64,000 bases of DNA from CAWJLS01 sp963843755 (GTDB taxonomy: Bacteria; Acidobacteriota; Thermoanaerobaculia; Multivoradales; DATKCC01). The stretch lies in contig CAWJLS010000004.1 of assembly GCA_963843755.1 (NCBI GenBank), forward strand, positions 1-64,000, read 5' to 3'. Positions 24,066-32,147 of the stretch are shown here, in pieces. How positions within the stretch are numbered: the stretch's first letter is position 1; each line of letters opens with the position of its first letter. Under the pieces are notes generated by a model. The model searched no databases, was not told where the DNA came from, and saw nothing but the letters and a program-made list of their open reading frames with translations. Position numbers and translations under genes: made by a program.

Positions 24066-24901
24066 ATGCAGATCACGAAGCAGGATAGCACCCGCAATCT
24101 CACCCGCCCGGAGCAGTCCAAGTCCCGCCCGTCCGGTCCGTCCGACCGTTACGATCGATCCGACCACCCCGACCGCCCCGACCGGTCAGACCAGGCCAGC
24201 CAGTCCGCCCGGCCGGCACCCTCCCGTCCCGCCGCCGTGGACGCCGCGCCGAAGCCGTCCCCGCGCCCGGTTTCGTCTCCCGCCCGGCTACCCCGGCAGA
24301 ACGCGTTCAGCGCCCACTTCCTCGACGTCGCCCGGCGGCGTTCGGGGGCCCGGGGCCTTGTCGAGTCGCTCGCGGAGTCGCCGCTCGCGGTGGCGGCTCA
24401 CGCGGCCGGGCCGTTCGAGGTGGAGCGGATCGGCCGGGGCTCGTCGGGGGACGGGGTGTTCGCCGTCGTGCGCCGGAGCGAGCCGGCCCGCCAGGGCGGG
24501 GGCGCGAGGCTGGCGTTCGTCCGCCGGCAGGAGGCGCTGCTGGCCGCGGCGGCGCTCTCGGCGCTGGCGGTGCCGGACCGGCTGTCGCTGAACGCGGACA
24601 AGCAGAGCGGCCGCCGGAGCCGGCTCGGGTTCCCGCTTCACGACGGCGGCCGGCGGTGGCCGCCAGTTGGGCCACGCGTCGCCCGCCCTGGTGGCGGAGC
24701 TCGCGGCCTTGCGGCCGACGAGCGGACAGGCCTGCTGCCGCGCCGGCGCGCCGTTCCTCGACCACTACCACGGCCTGCGGAATCTATTTAGATAGGGGCC
24801 TCCACGCCGGCCGCGGTGGCCCTGTTCGTCGAAGCGCTGGACCCGGAGACGCTCGCCCTGGTCGGCCGGGAGATCATGCGCCGCCTGGCGCCCCGGGGCT
24901 G
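24066..24901 (+). pseudogene. Frameshifted hypothetical gene with Asp/Arg/Pro-rich N-terminus
   Basis: From the ATG, ~60 residues are low-complexity (RYDRSDHPDRPDRSDQ), then a folded-looking part continues (NAFSAHFLDVARRRSGARGL, EALLAAAALSALAVPDRLSL, GRRSRLGFPLHDGG). At about 24640-24660 a one-base shift is needed to continue with RQLGHASPALVAELAALRP and PFLDHYHGLRN. A second shift near 24785 leads to TPAAVALFVEALDPETLAL and the terminal MRRLAPRG. Composition and codon use across the three pieces agree, so this was one gene of about 275 codons. No family recognised. Confidence 0.6.
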
Positions 24902-25093
24902 ACGGAGGCTGAGCCCTCGAGAACGTCACCCACTCCACGCCCCGCGGCCGGGGGCAGGCCGCGGGGCGGTTTCTTTCCAACGCAGGACACGATCTTTCGG
25001 GAGGTCTCGATGACCGTTTCAGCATCCAAACGCCTTGCTCGAGCATCCGAGAACGGGCCGGACGGCCCATCGACGCGGTGCTATTCTTTCCGT

Positions 25094-25318
25094 ATGACGC
25101 TCAAGGCACGAGTTCGCAGTGGACGGCTCGTCGTGGACGAGCCCACAGATCTCCCCGAAGGAACAGAGGTCGATCTGCTGCCTCTCGATCCTGGGGATTG
25201 GCTGGACCCAGCCGACCGCGCCGCCCTGCACGAAGCCCTCCTCGCGTCCGAGGAAGACGTGAAGGCCGGTCGCCTCGTCGACGCCGAAGAGGTGCTGAAA
25301 GCGCTCCGCGCCTCGTGA
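25094..25318 (+). CDS. ParD-like antitoxin
   Basis: 74 residues: a short N-terminal strand region (MTLKARVRSGRLVVDEPTDL), then an acidic helical tail (DWLDPADRAALHEALLASEE). This is a common partner of ParE-type toxins in many proteobacterial and acidobacterial genomes. The GTG of the toxin overlaps its stop (GTGA). Given the frameshifted toxin, it may be an antitoxin with no active partner. Confidence 0.75.
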   Translation: MTLKARVRSGRLVVDEPTDLPEGTEVDLLPLDPGDWLDPADRAALHEALLASEEDVKAGRLVDAEEVLKALRAS

Positions 25319-25630
25319 AGCGACGAACCGTCCGTTTCACGGCCACCGCCCGCGAGCACGTGCAGAAGCTCGAGCGCTGGTGGCAAGAGAATTCCCCGCG
25401 TCCTGAGATTCTCGCCAAGAATCTGCAGGAAGCTCTCGATCTCCTGTCTGCGTTTCCGGGCATCGGGTCACCGTACAAGCTGTCGCCGCTTCCTGGCGTC
25501 CGACGCCTCTACCTCGAGCGGCTCATGTCTCATCTCTACTACACCGCCGACGACCGCGAGTTGATCGTGCGTGCCCCTCTGGCACGCGCGGCGGGGCTCG
25601 GGTCCGGATTTGGGCGCCTCTCGGTCGTGA
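25315..25630 (+). pseudogene. parE: ParE toxin with single-base frameshift
   Basis: The frame from the GTG reads as a normal ParE/RelE toxin through RFTATAREHVQKLERWWQEN, GSPYKLSPLPGVRRLYLERL and HLYYTADDRELIVRA. At the run of four C (25574-25577) one base too many shifts the frame. Removing it restores the canonical ending LWHARRGSGPDL and a stop at 25628-25630. As written, the frame reads through into the following VapB-like gene, giving an apparent fusion. Either the toxin is inactivated or the base is a sequence error. Confidence 0.7.
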
Positions 25631-25857
25631 GCCCGCTGCCGAAGCGGGTCGAGGAGGGGCAGGCAGTGCGTCTGCCCGATGCGTACCGGTTCGAGGGGCA
25701 AGAGGAGGTTCTGATCTACCGGCAGGGTCAGAGAATCATCCTGGAGCTGGAGCGGCACGGATGGTCGCGACGCTTCCTCGCCCTCGCCGGATCGGCGCCG
25801 GACTTTCCAGATCCGGACGAGCCTCCGCCCGCAGAAGCCGGCCCGGACTTCGACTGA
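25627..25857 (+). CDS. VapB-type (SpoVT/AbrB) antitoxin-like protein
   Basis: 76 residues from a GTG that overlaps the corrected stop of parE (GTGA). Core EGQAVRLPDAYRFEGQEEVL and RQGQRIILELERHGW matches the swapped-hairpin AbrB fold of VapB antitoxins, which normally read GRSQAVRLP. The tail is acidic and Pro-rich. No VapC follows. A partial near-copy is at 27397-27509. Confidence 0.65.
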   Translation: MSPLPKRVEEGQAVRLPDAYRFEGQEEVLIYRQGQRIILELERHGWSRRFLALAGSAPDFPDPDEPPPAEAGPDFD

Positions 25858-25878
25858 GTGGAGTCTCTGCTCGAAGGT

Positions 25879-26175
25879 CTACTCGATCTCGGCCTGGAGC
25901 GTCTCCTGAGCGTTCCAAAGGTCGTGGGCATGCTGCATCCGGAGCCAGAGGTCCGGGCTGTTGCCGCAGAACCGGCCCAGGCGGAGCGCCATCTCGGGCG
26001 TCACGGCGGAGCGCCCCGAGAGGATGCGGTGCAGCGTCTGGCGCGTCACCCGGAGTTGCCGAGCGGTCTCTGCGACGGAGAGGTGCAGGGCCGGAAGGAC
26101 ATCCTCCCGGAGAACCTCCCCCGGATGGGTGGGCTGACGTCTGCGGACCGGCCGCGGTGTGGTCTTCTCCGGCAT
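25879..26175 (-). CDS. higA: HigA-type antitoxin (XRE family)
   Basis: 98 residues behind an AGGAG site. HPGEVLREDVLPALHLSVAE, TARQLRVTRQTLHRILSGRS, TPEMALRLGRFCGNSPDLWL is the standard HigA/VapI sequence. Its toxin partner upstream is damaged at the 5' end and has lost its stop, so the module is probably inactive. It is convergent with the VapB-like gene on the other strand. Confidence 0.88.
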   Translation of the reverse strand: MPEKTTPRPVRRRQPTHPGEVLREDVLPALHLSVAETARQLRVTRQTLHRILSGRSAVTPEMALRLGRFCGNSPDLWLRMQHAHDLWNAQETLQAEIE

Positions 26176-26188
26176 CGTTCGACTCCTG

Positions 26189-26436
26189 GTGATACTGCTC
26201 CAGGTTCACTCGCAGAGCCTCCCCCTCGTGCCACTCGAAGGTGACGGCCCAGGGACCGTTCACGTGCAGACTGTACCTTCTCGGCTTGCCTCGGAGCGGG
26301 TGGAAGTTGAAACCCGGGATGTTGAGGGCTTCCAGGGCCTCGGCCTCCTCCAGGACGTCGAGCCTGCGCAACGCCCGTCCTTGGAGATCCTGTCGCCCCT
26401 TCTGGTGGATCGAGGAGTTTCTTGCGATTGACGACT
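26189..26436 (-). pseudogene. higB: HigB toxin, 5'-truncated and without its normal stop
   Basis: RALRRLDVLEEAEALEALNI, FNFHPLRGKPRRYSLHVNGP, VTFEWHEGEALRVNLEQYH is clearly HigB. Upstream the frame reaches a TGA with no start and only ~25 poorly matching residues. Downstream the codon after QYH is CAG where HigB genes usually stop, so a TAG-to-CAG change could have removed the stop; the frame then runs on antisense-like over higA for over 120 codons. The 5' end was probably replaced when the methyltransferase gene arrived next door. Confidence 0.65.
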
Positions 26437-26443
26437 GGGGGCC

Positions 26444-27214
26444 TCATCGAGGTTCGATGCGCTCTTTCGATTTGACAGCAAGGATGTGAGCCGTCTCAAA
26501 ACCTTCGAGTGTCGTCACTTGCACCAAGGGATCGCGGCAGCCTGCGGCTTCTAGGTGAGCGAGGACGCGTGAGATCGGGTACGGGTTCATCTGCATATAG
26601 GGCGTTCCCGCTGCCCGCCCACATGCAACATTGACGGCCCAATTCACCGGAGGAATTGTCGCTCGGAGCCACCGCGCCAGTGCCAACCCTGGCATGGTGT
26701 CGGAGCGCTTGCAGAGAACGTCGAAGGCGATCGCCCCGCCTGGCTGCAGGGCGGAGAACAGCCGATCGAGAATTCGGAAGCCAATGCGTCGGGGTATGTG
26801 CTGAAGAACCAGGGAGGAGTTGATGAAGTCGAACGAGGTCGAGGATGGTATCGACGCATCGAATGACACATTCGTGAGCCCACGGCACGCGCAGTTGGAT
26901 CGTGCCAGCTCGAGCATCGTCGGTGAGGCATCTACACCCAATGCCGTACCGGAAACCTGGGCGATCGGAATGAGTAACCGGCCTACGCCGCAGCCGAAGT
27001 CGAGGGCTCGTCTAGGGCGGAGGTCCAGTCCGAAGTGATTGGCAAGGAGGTCAGCTATCGACTGAAAGTAGTTCCTGCCCGAGGTCCAGAAGACATCGCG
27101 GGCCTCGTCGGTGAAGTTCTCAGCCTTGAACTTCTGGTCCGTCAGGACCGCGAAGTATGGGTCGGTCCGAGCGAGGGCTTCCCAGGCGCGAGCGGACGTG
27201 CTGGTGATCTTCAT
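26444..27214 (-). CDS. SAM-dependent methyltransferase (class I, Methyltransf_25-like)
   Basis: 256 residues from an ATG with AGGAG ten bases upstream; a longer frame to 27451 is unconvincing. Motif I is RALDFGCGVGRLLIPIAQV, followed by the acidic motif GVDASPTMLELA, SFDFINSSLVLQHIP (motif IV/V) and LQPGGAIAFDVL. The N-terminal phrase WEALARTDPYFAVL is typical of small-molecule methyltransferases near glycan or lipid pathways. Substrate unknown. It interrupts the toxin-antitoxin cluster and is less GC-rich than the kinase gene beyond it, so it was probably acquired. Confidence 0.8.
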   Translation of the reverse strand: MKITSTSARAWEALARTDPYFAVLTDQKFKAENFTDEARDVFWTSGRNYFQSIADLLANHFGLDLRPRRALDFGCGVGRLLIPIAQVSGTALGVDASPTMLELARSNCACRGLTNVSFDASIPSSTSFDFINSSLVLQHIPRRIGFRILDRLFSALQPGGAIAFDVLCKRSDTMPGLALARWLRATIPPVNWAVNVACGRAAGTPYMQMNPYPISRVLAHLEAAGCRDPLVQVTTLEGFETAHILAVKSKERIEPR

Positions 27215-27396
27215 ACGGAACGATGCTCCTGGGGCCGTCTTCTCTGTCTCCGTCCGTGTCAACCCGACCATCGAACGGGCGGCCTGAGGAATGCGGAGTC
27301 GGCGCCAGAGCAGGCAGCTCACTCCAGTCCTCTGTTGGCGAGGCGATCTTTGGACCACAAGCTTAACTGACTTCGCGGCTGGACAGAGCCGCGTAG

Positions 27397-27509
27397 GCCG
27401 CTTCGAGGGGCAAGACGAGGTCCTGATCTGTCGGCAGGGCCAGAGGATCATCCTGGAGCCGGAGCGGCACGGATGGTCGCTACGTTTCCTCGCCCTCGCC
27501 GGAGAGGTG
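27397..27509 (+). pseudogene. Fragment duplicating the VapB-like antitoxin
   Basis: About 110 bases repeat the core of the gene at 25627-25857: RFEGQDEVLICRQGQRIILE, then PERHGWSLRFLALAG, with roughly nine in ten residues identical. The usual N-terminal strand is missing. The fragment ends inside the 3' end of the kinase gene on the other strand, at an 18-base stretch that also occurs in higA (26080 area). It marks a recombination junction. Confidence 0.7.
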
Positions 27510-30056
27510 CAGGGCCGGTAGGGAGAGGGCCGCCAGGTGCGCCGCCTCGTCGGTGAGCCCGTGCTCTGTGAGGCCCGAGATCAGCTCGGGGAGTGTGGTG
27601 GGCTCCGCCGAGGCGAGCGCCTGCTTCGCGTCGTCGAGCCGGCCGAGCCGCGCAAGCAGCTCGATCTGCAATGCGCGCCAGCGGAGGCGGTCTCCCTCGG
27701 GGACCTCGGGCGTTGCGGTGAAGGTGGGGGCCGCCAGCTCGACGTGGTGCAGCGCCTCGTCGAGTCGCTTCTGATTGTGCAGGAGCGTCGCGAGCTCGAG
27801 CTGCATTCGCGCGGTCTCCGGGTGGTGACGTCCGAGCCGCGCTTCGAGGATCGCCAGGGCTCGGCGCTGGCGTCTCTCGGCGGAGTCGACGAAACCCAGC
27901 TTCACCTCGGCGCGCGCCAGGACTCCCAGGGACTCGGCCACCGAGGGATGCTCGCTCCCCAAGGTCGTCGAGCGGATCGCGAGGGAACGCTCGAGGAGGG
28001 GCCTCGCCGCGCCGGCATGGCCCTGACTGAGCTCGACACGACCGAGATTGAACAGGCTCTGGGCGACCTCGGGGTGGTCGGGGCCGACGGTCCGCCGGCG
28101 GATCTCGAGCGCCCGGCGGTGGGTTTTCGTGGCGCTCTCCCACTCCTGCTGGTCCTCGAGAGCCACACCGAGGTTGTTCAGCAGGTGCGCCACCTCGCGA
28201 TCGTCGGGTCCGAGCGCGCTCTCGAGCAGGTGGCGCGCCCGGCGGTAGTAGCCCTCGGCAGCCGCCGGCTCCCCGCGGACCAGCCGCAGGTTTCCCTCGA
28301 GCATCAGGCAGCGCCCGGCGGCCAGCGGCTCGACCGTCTCGCCTTCGCGGACCAGGGCGAGAGCCCGTTCCAGGACCGTCTCGGCCTCGGAGTAGCGAAT
28401 CTGGCGCCAGAAGGTGGCGGCGAGGCCGTGAAGGGCCGGCAGCAGGCCGGGCGCGTCACGGCCCTGAGCCGCCTCGCGGATCGCCAGGGCGCCCGAGAAC
28501 TGTTGCTCGGCGCGGTTCAGGAGCCGCTGGCCGAGGTAGACGGCGCCGATCGTCTCCATGAGTCGCGCCCGGGTCAGCGGCTGGTCCTCCAGGTCCCCCG
28601 CGAGCCGGGCGGCGCCCGCGTCGAGGAGCTGCTCGGCCGTCACCTCCTGGATCGGTGTCCGCTCGAGCTCGGTGGGGCGGAACAGGCCGACCACGAAGTC
28701 GGCCACTTCGCGCGCCTCGGCGCCGAGCTGCCGGGCCCGGTCCCGTTCGCGGCGCGCCTCCTGGGCCGCGACCCGCGCCCTGTCTCGCTCGGCGGCCGCG
28801 ACCCGGGCCTGCCAGGCGGTCCCGGCGAGCCCCAGGATCAGGGCCAGCAGGAGGGCGGCACCCAGGGCGACGCCGGCACGGTGCCGGTTGACGAACTTGG
28901 CTGTGCGGTAGAGCGAGCCGGGCGGGCGAGCCTGCACCGGCTCGCCGGAGAGATGGCGGCGCAGATCCTCGGCCAACGCCTCGACCGAGGAGTACCTGCG
29001 GTCCGGCTCTTTGGCCAGCGCTTTGGAGAGGACCGCGTCGAGGTCGCCGCGCAGGCGGCGGGCCAGGCGCTCGGCGTCCTCGGCCCCGGACCGCTTGGCG
29101 GCGGTGGAGGCCGGGAGCGGCTCGGTGTCGCAGACCGCGCGGACGATCTCTTCGGACGTTCGACTCTTCACCTCGCACGGCAGCCGGCCGGCGAGCAGCT
29201 CGAAGAGCACCACGCCCAGACCGTAGACGTCGGAGGCCGTGCTCACCGGCTCGCCACGCACCTGCTCGGGTGACGCGTACTCCGGGGTCAACGGGCGCAT
29301 CCCGAGGCGGGTCAGGGCGCCCGTCTCCGCTGCGCCCCCGGTCTCGAGCACCTTGGCGATGCCGAAGTCGACCAGCTTGGCCCGGCCCTCGCCGGTCACC
29401 AGGATGTTGGACGGCTTGAGATCACGGTGCACCACCAGGTTCCGGTGGGCCACCTGGACGGCGTCGCAGACCTGGAGGAACAGCCGAAGGCGGTCCGTGA
29501 CGTCGAGGCCCTCCCGGGCGGCGTAGGTGGTGATCGGCTCGCCTTCGACGTACTCCATCGCGAAGTAGGGGCGCCCGTCCTCCGACATCCCGCCGTCGAG
29601 GAGGCGCGCGATGCCGGAGTGCTCGAGGCGCGCGAGGATCCGGCGCTCCTCGCGGAAGCGCCCGACGATCGCCTCGGAGTCCATCCCCTTCTTGACCAGC
29701 TTGAGGGCGACCTGCTGTTCGAACCCGCCCTCGATCCGCTCCGCGAGGAAGACCGTCCCCATCCCTCCCTGGCCCAGGGTCTCTACGACCCGGTACGGAC
29801 CGATCGTCCGCGTCTCGTCGCCCGGGTCGCAGGCGCGCAGCAGCTCCGCGGCGCGCACCGGGTCGAGGGGCGCCAGCGCCTCGGCGCCGTCAGCGAGGGC
29901 GAGCAGCGACGCTACGTCCTCGTGGAGCTCCGGCTCGCCCGCGCACTCCCGGGCGAGCATGGCCTCCCTCTCCTCGCCGGCGAGCGCGCGGCCGCGGGCG
30001 AACAGCTCCTCGATCCGCAGTGGGTCCGGCCTCCCAGGGGTCGGCGCGTCGGTCAA
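27480..30056 (-). CDS. Membrane Ser/Thr protein kinase with C-terminal TPR domain
   Basis: 858 residues from a TTG whose last bases overlap the stop of the sigma-factor gene (TTGA). The kinase domain spans ~85-370: Gly-rich loop GQGGMGTVFLAE, catalytic Lys119, HRDLKPSN at 210-217, DFG at 230-232, and activation loop ending TPEYASPEQ. One membrane helix lies at ~394-415. The outside half has about seven TPR units (for example DHPEVAQSLFNLGRVELSQG). This is the Pkn/TPR type that pairs with ECF sigma factors in Acidobacteriota and Planctomycetes. The extreme C-terminus may be altered by the adjacent VapB fragment. Confidence 0.93.
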   Translation of the reverse strand: MTDAPTPGRPDPLRIEELFARGRALAGEEREAMLARECAGEPELHEDVASLLALADGAEALAPLDPVRAAELLRACDPGDETRTIGPYRVVETLGQGGMGTVFLAERIEGGFEQQVALKLVKKGMDSEAIVGRFREERRILARLEHSGIARLLDGGMSEDGRPYFAMEYVEGEPITTYAAREGLDVTDRLRLFLQVCDAVQVAHRNLVVHRDLKPSNILVTGEGRAKLVDFGIAKVLETGGAAETGALTRLGMRPLTPEYASPEQVRGEPVSTASDVYGLGVVLFELLAGRLPCEVKSRTSEEIVRAVCDTEPLPASTAAKRSGAEDAERLARRLRGDLDAVLSKALAKEPDRRYSSVEALAEDLRRHLSGEPVQARPPGSLYRTAKFVNRHRAGVALGAALLLALILGLAGTAWQARVAAAERDRARVAAQEARRERDRARQLGAEAREVADFVVGLFRPTELERTPIQEVTAEQLLDAGAARLAGDLEDQPLTRARLMETIGAVYLGQRLLNRAEQQFSGALAIREAAQGRDAPGLLPALHGLAATFWRQIRYSEAETVLERALALVREGETVEPLAAGRCLMLEGNLRLVRGEPAAAEGYYRRARHLLESALGPDDREVAHLLNNLGVALEDQQEWESATKTHRRALEIRRRTVGPDHPEVAQSLFNLGRVELSQGHAGAARPLLERSLAIRSTTLGSEHPSVAESLGVLARAEVKLGFVDSAERRQRRALAILEARLGRHHPETARMQLELATLLHNQKRLDEALHHVELAAPTFTATPEVPEGDRLRWRALQIELLARLGRLDDAKQALASAEPTTLPELISGLTEHGLTDEAAHLAALSLPALHLSGEGEET

Positions 30057-30691
30057 CCAGGACTCCCCGCAGCCGTTTCGAGCCCGTCGGCTCCGCCTCC
30101 GAGCTCGCGCCGGAGCCACGCCTGAGCGAAGGCGAGATCCCGGTTCACGGTCCGGCGGCCCAGGTCGAGCGCCGCGGCGGTCTCGTCCACGCTCAGGCCG
30201 CCGAAGTAGCGGCACTCGACGACTCTGGCGGGCCGCGGATGGGCCTCGGCCAGCCGGGCCAGCGCCTGGTCCAGCGCGACCAGCTCGTCAGCGACCGCGT
30301 CGACCCCGACGGCCTCCTCGTTCAGGGGGATCGCCGCCACGCCCCCACCGCGCTTGTGCCGCTGGCGCTTGCGGGCGGCGTCGACGAGGACCTGGCGCAT
30401 GGCCCGTGCGGCGGCACCGAAGAAGTACGCGCGGCTCTTGACCGGCGCCTGCTCGGAGTCGACCAGCTTGACGTAGGCCTCGTGCACCAGGCCGGTGGTG
30501 TCGAGGGTGAGTCTGCGGCCGTCGCCGCGGAGCTGAGCACGCGCCATGCGCCGGAGCTCGTCATAGACCAGCGGCACGAGGCGGTCGAGCACTCGCCGGT
30601 CCGAGACGTCCGGCCGGTCCGCTTCGACCAGCACGGCAGTGATTCGATCTCGTCGATCTCGCAACATGTTCCGGCTCAGGAGGGTCTTCAT
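30053..30691 (-). CDS. ECF sigma factor, TIGR02999 type
   Basis: 212 residues. Region 2 is ITAVLVEADR...DRLVPLVYDELRRMAR and TTGLVHEAYVKLVDSEQ. The characteristic AYFFGAAARAMRQVLVDAAR block follows, and region 4 is RVVECRYFGGLSVDETAAAL with RRTVNRDLAFAQAWLRREL. This subfamily is common in Acidobacteriota and Planctomycetes beside Ser/Thr kinases. The start is the ATG at 30691; a later ATG at 30670 is possible. The kinase starts inside its stop codon, so the two are one unit, likely with the kinase controlling the sigma factor or its target genes. Confidence 0.9.
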   Translation of the reverse strand: MKTLLSRNMLRDRRDRITAVLVEADRPDVSDRRVLDRLVPLVYDELRRMARAQLRGDGRRLTLDTTGLVHEAYVKLVDSEQAPVKSRAYFFGAAARAMRQVLVDAARKRQRHKRGGGVAAIPLNEEAVGVDAVADELVALDQALARLAEAHPRPARVVECRYFGGLSVDETAAALDLGRRTVNRDLAFAQAWLRRELGGGADGLETAAGSPG

Positions 30692-30928
30692 CCTACCGGC
30701 GGGCTCCGGGGGCCGCAACGAAGCCCCGTTCCGTGCCGCCCTCTGGTTCCGGGTCCTGGTGCGGCGGGCTCGAGCGTCCCCACGACGACACGAAGGCATC
30801 TCGCCACCATGGCGCATTTCACACCGCGATGACGCACGGGAAGGCAGCCATCATCGCGCCGACTCGGCCCTCGGGTGTCCGGGGGCGTCAGAGGGCATCA
30901 CCGGTCAACCATGGGAGAACCCCTGTCC

Positions 30929-32116
30929 ATGTCGTTTCGATTCTCATTGCTCGTCGCCCTCGCCCTCGTCGCCCTGGCGCTGATCCCGGCGTCGCCCCTG
31001 GCCGCCCAGGCCGACTGCCTTGTGGTGCCGCTCACGAACAATGGCGGCAACTCCTTCAGGCCCAGCGTCGCCGGCGGCTCCGTCGCCTTCGCCTCGGACT
31101 CCGACCTGACAGGAGGAAACCCCGACCTCAACCAGGAGATCTTCCTCTGGGACGGCGCCACCATCACCCAGATCACCGACACCACCTCCGGGAGCTCTGT
31201 GGACCCCAGTCTCGACGGCGGAGAGATCGCCTTCGCCTCGACCGCCGACCTGACGGGGGGCAATCCCGACGCAAACTCGGAGATCTTCCTCTGGGACGGC
31301 GCCGCCTTCACCCAGGTCACCGACACCAGCGCGAGCGCCTGCGCGCTTCCCAGTCTCGAGGCCGGCTCCATCGCCTTCCAGTCGAGCGCGGACATCACCG
31401 GCGGCAACGCCGATGGGAGCGTCGAGATCTTCTTCTGGGACGGCGCCATGACCACGCAGATCACCGCCTCGACCGGTAGCTCGTCAGCTCCGAGCCTCGA
31501 CGGCGGTTCCATCGCCTTCCAGTCGAACGCAGACCTCACCGGTGCCAACCCCGACGGGGGCGTGGAGATCTTCCTCTGGGACGGCTCGACCACCACCCAG
31601 ATCACCGACTCGTCCAGTCCGGTTCCCGCGTCGCTGGTTCCGAGCCTCGACGGGGGGGAGATCGCCTGGTACTCGAACGCAGATCTGACCGGCGGCAACC
31701 CCGACAACAACTACGAGATCTTCCTCTACGACGGCACCATCACCCAGGTCACGACCTCCGCCGGTGCGACCTCGACCCGGCCCAGCCTCTCCGGCGGCGC
31801 CATCGCTTTCTCCTCCAACGCCGACTTCACGGGAGGCAACCCGGATGGCACCTACGAGATCTACTACTTCGACGGCGCGAGCCTGCAGCAGGTCACGAGC
31901 CAGCCTGTCGGAGGCGCGATCGAGGCCAGCCTCGACGGCACGAACCTCGCCTACGCCGCCAACAGCAATCCGCAGGGTGAGGGCGACCTCCAGGTCTTCG
32001 CGGCATCCTGTCTTCCCGACCCGCTCCCAGAGGACGTCCCCGCCGGGGGAGCGCCCGTCCTGATCACCCTCGCGCTGCTCGTGGCGCTCGCCGGGGTGAC
32101 CGTCCTGCGGAGGTAG
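30929..32116 (+). CDS. Secreted beta-propeller (TolB/WD40-like) repeat protein with CTERM-like anchor
   Basis: 395 residues, start set by GGGAGAA nine bases upstream. Signal peptide ~1-28 (FSLLVALALVALALIPASPL). About seven repeats of ~45 residues follow, each with GGSIAFASNADLTGGNPD-like, then EIFLWDG and TQITD. These are propeller blades of the TolB/PD40 type that can bind metal or peptide ligands. The C-terminus has a Pro/Gly stretch, one hydrophobic helix (PVLITLALLVALAGVTVL) and a final RR. This resembles PEP-CTERM/IPTL-CTERM sorting signals read by exosortases, but the exact PEP or IPTL box is absent. Confidence 0.85.
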   Translation: MSFRFSLLVALALVALALIPASPLAAQADCLVVPLTNNGGNSFRPSVAGGSVAFASDSDLTGGNPDLNQEIFLWDGATITQITDTTSGSSVDPSLDGGEIAFASTADLTGGNPDANSEIFLWDGAAFTQVTDTSASACALPSLEAGSIAFQSSADITGGNADGSVEIFFWDGAMTTQITASTGSSSAPSLDGGSIAFQSNADLTGANPDGGVEIFLWDGSTTTQITDSSSPVPASLVPSLDGGEIAWYSNADLTGGNPDNNYEIFLYDGTITQVTTSAGATSTRPSLSGGAIAFSSNADFTGGNPDGTYEIYYFDGASLQQVTSQPVGGAIEASLDGTNLAYAANSNPQGEGDLQVFAASCLPDPLPEDVPAGGAPVLITLALLVALAGVTVLRR

Positions 32117-32147
32117 GTTCTCCACCCCGCGCCTGCTCCAGCCGACG

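Noticed and set aside
25078..25857. Single 260-residue ParE-VapB fusion protein
   Set aside because: The fusion depends on one extra C; the restored frame gives two normal, overlapping genes.
27537..29273. 578-codon plus-strand open frame
   Set aside because: Antisense to the Ser/Thr kinase gene; no domain, explained by high GC.
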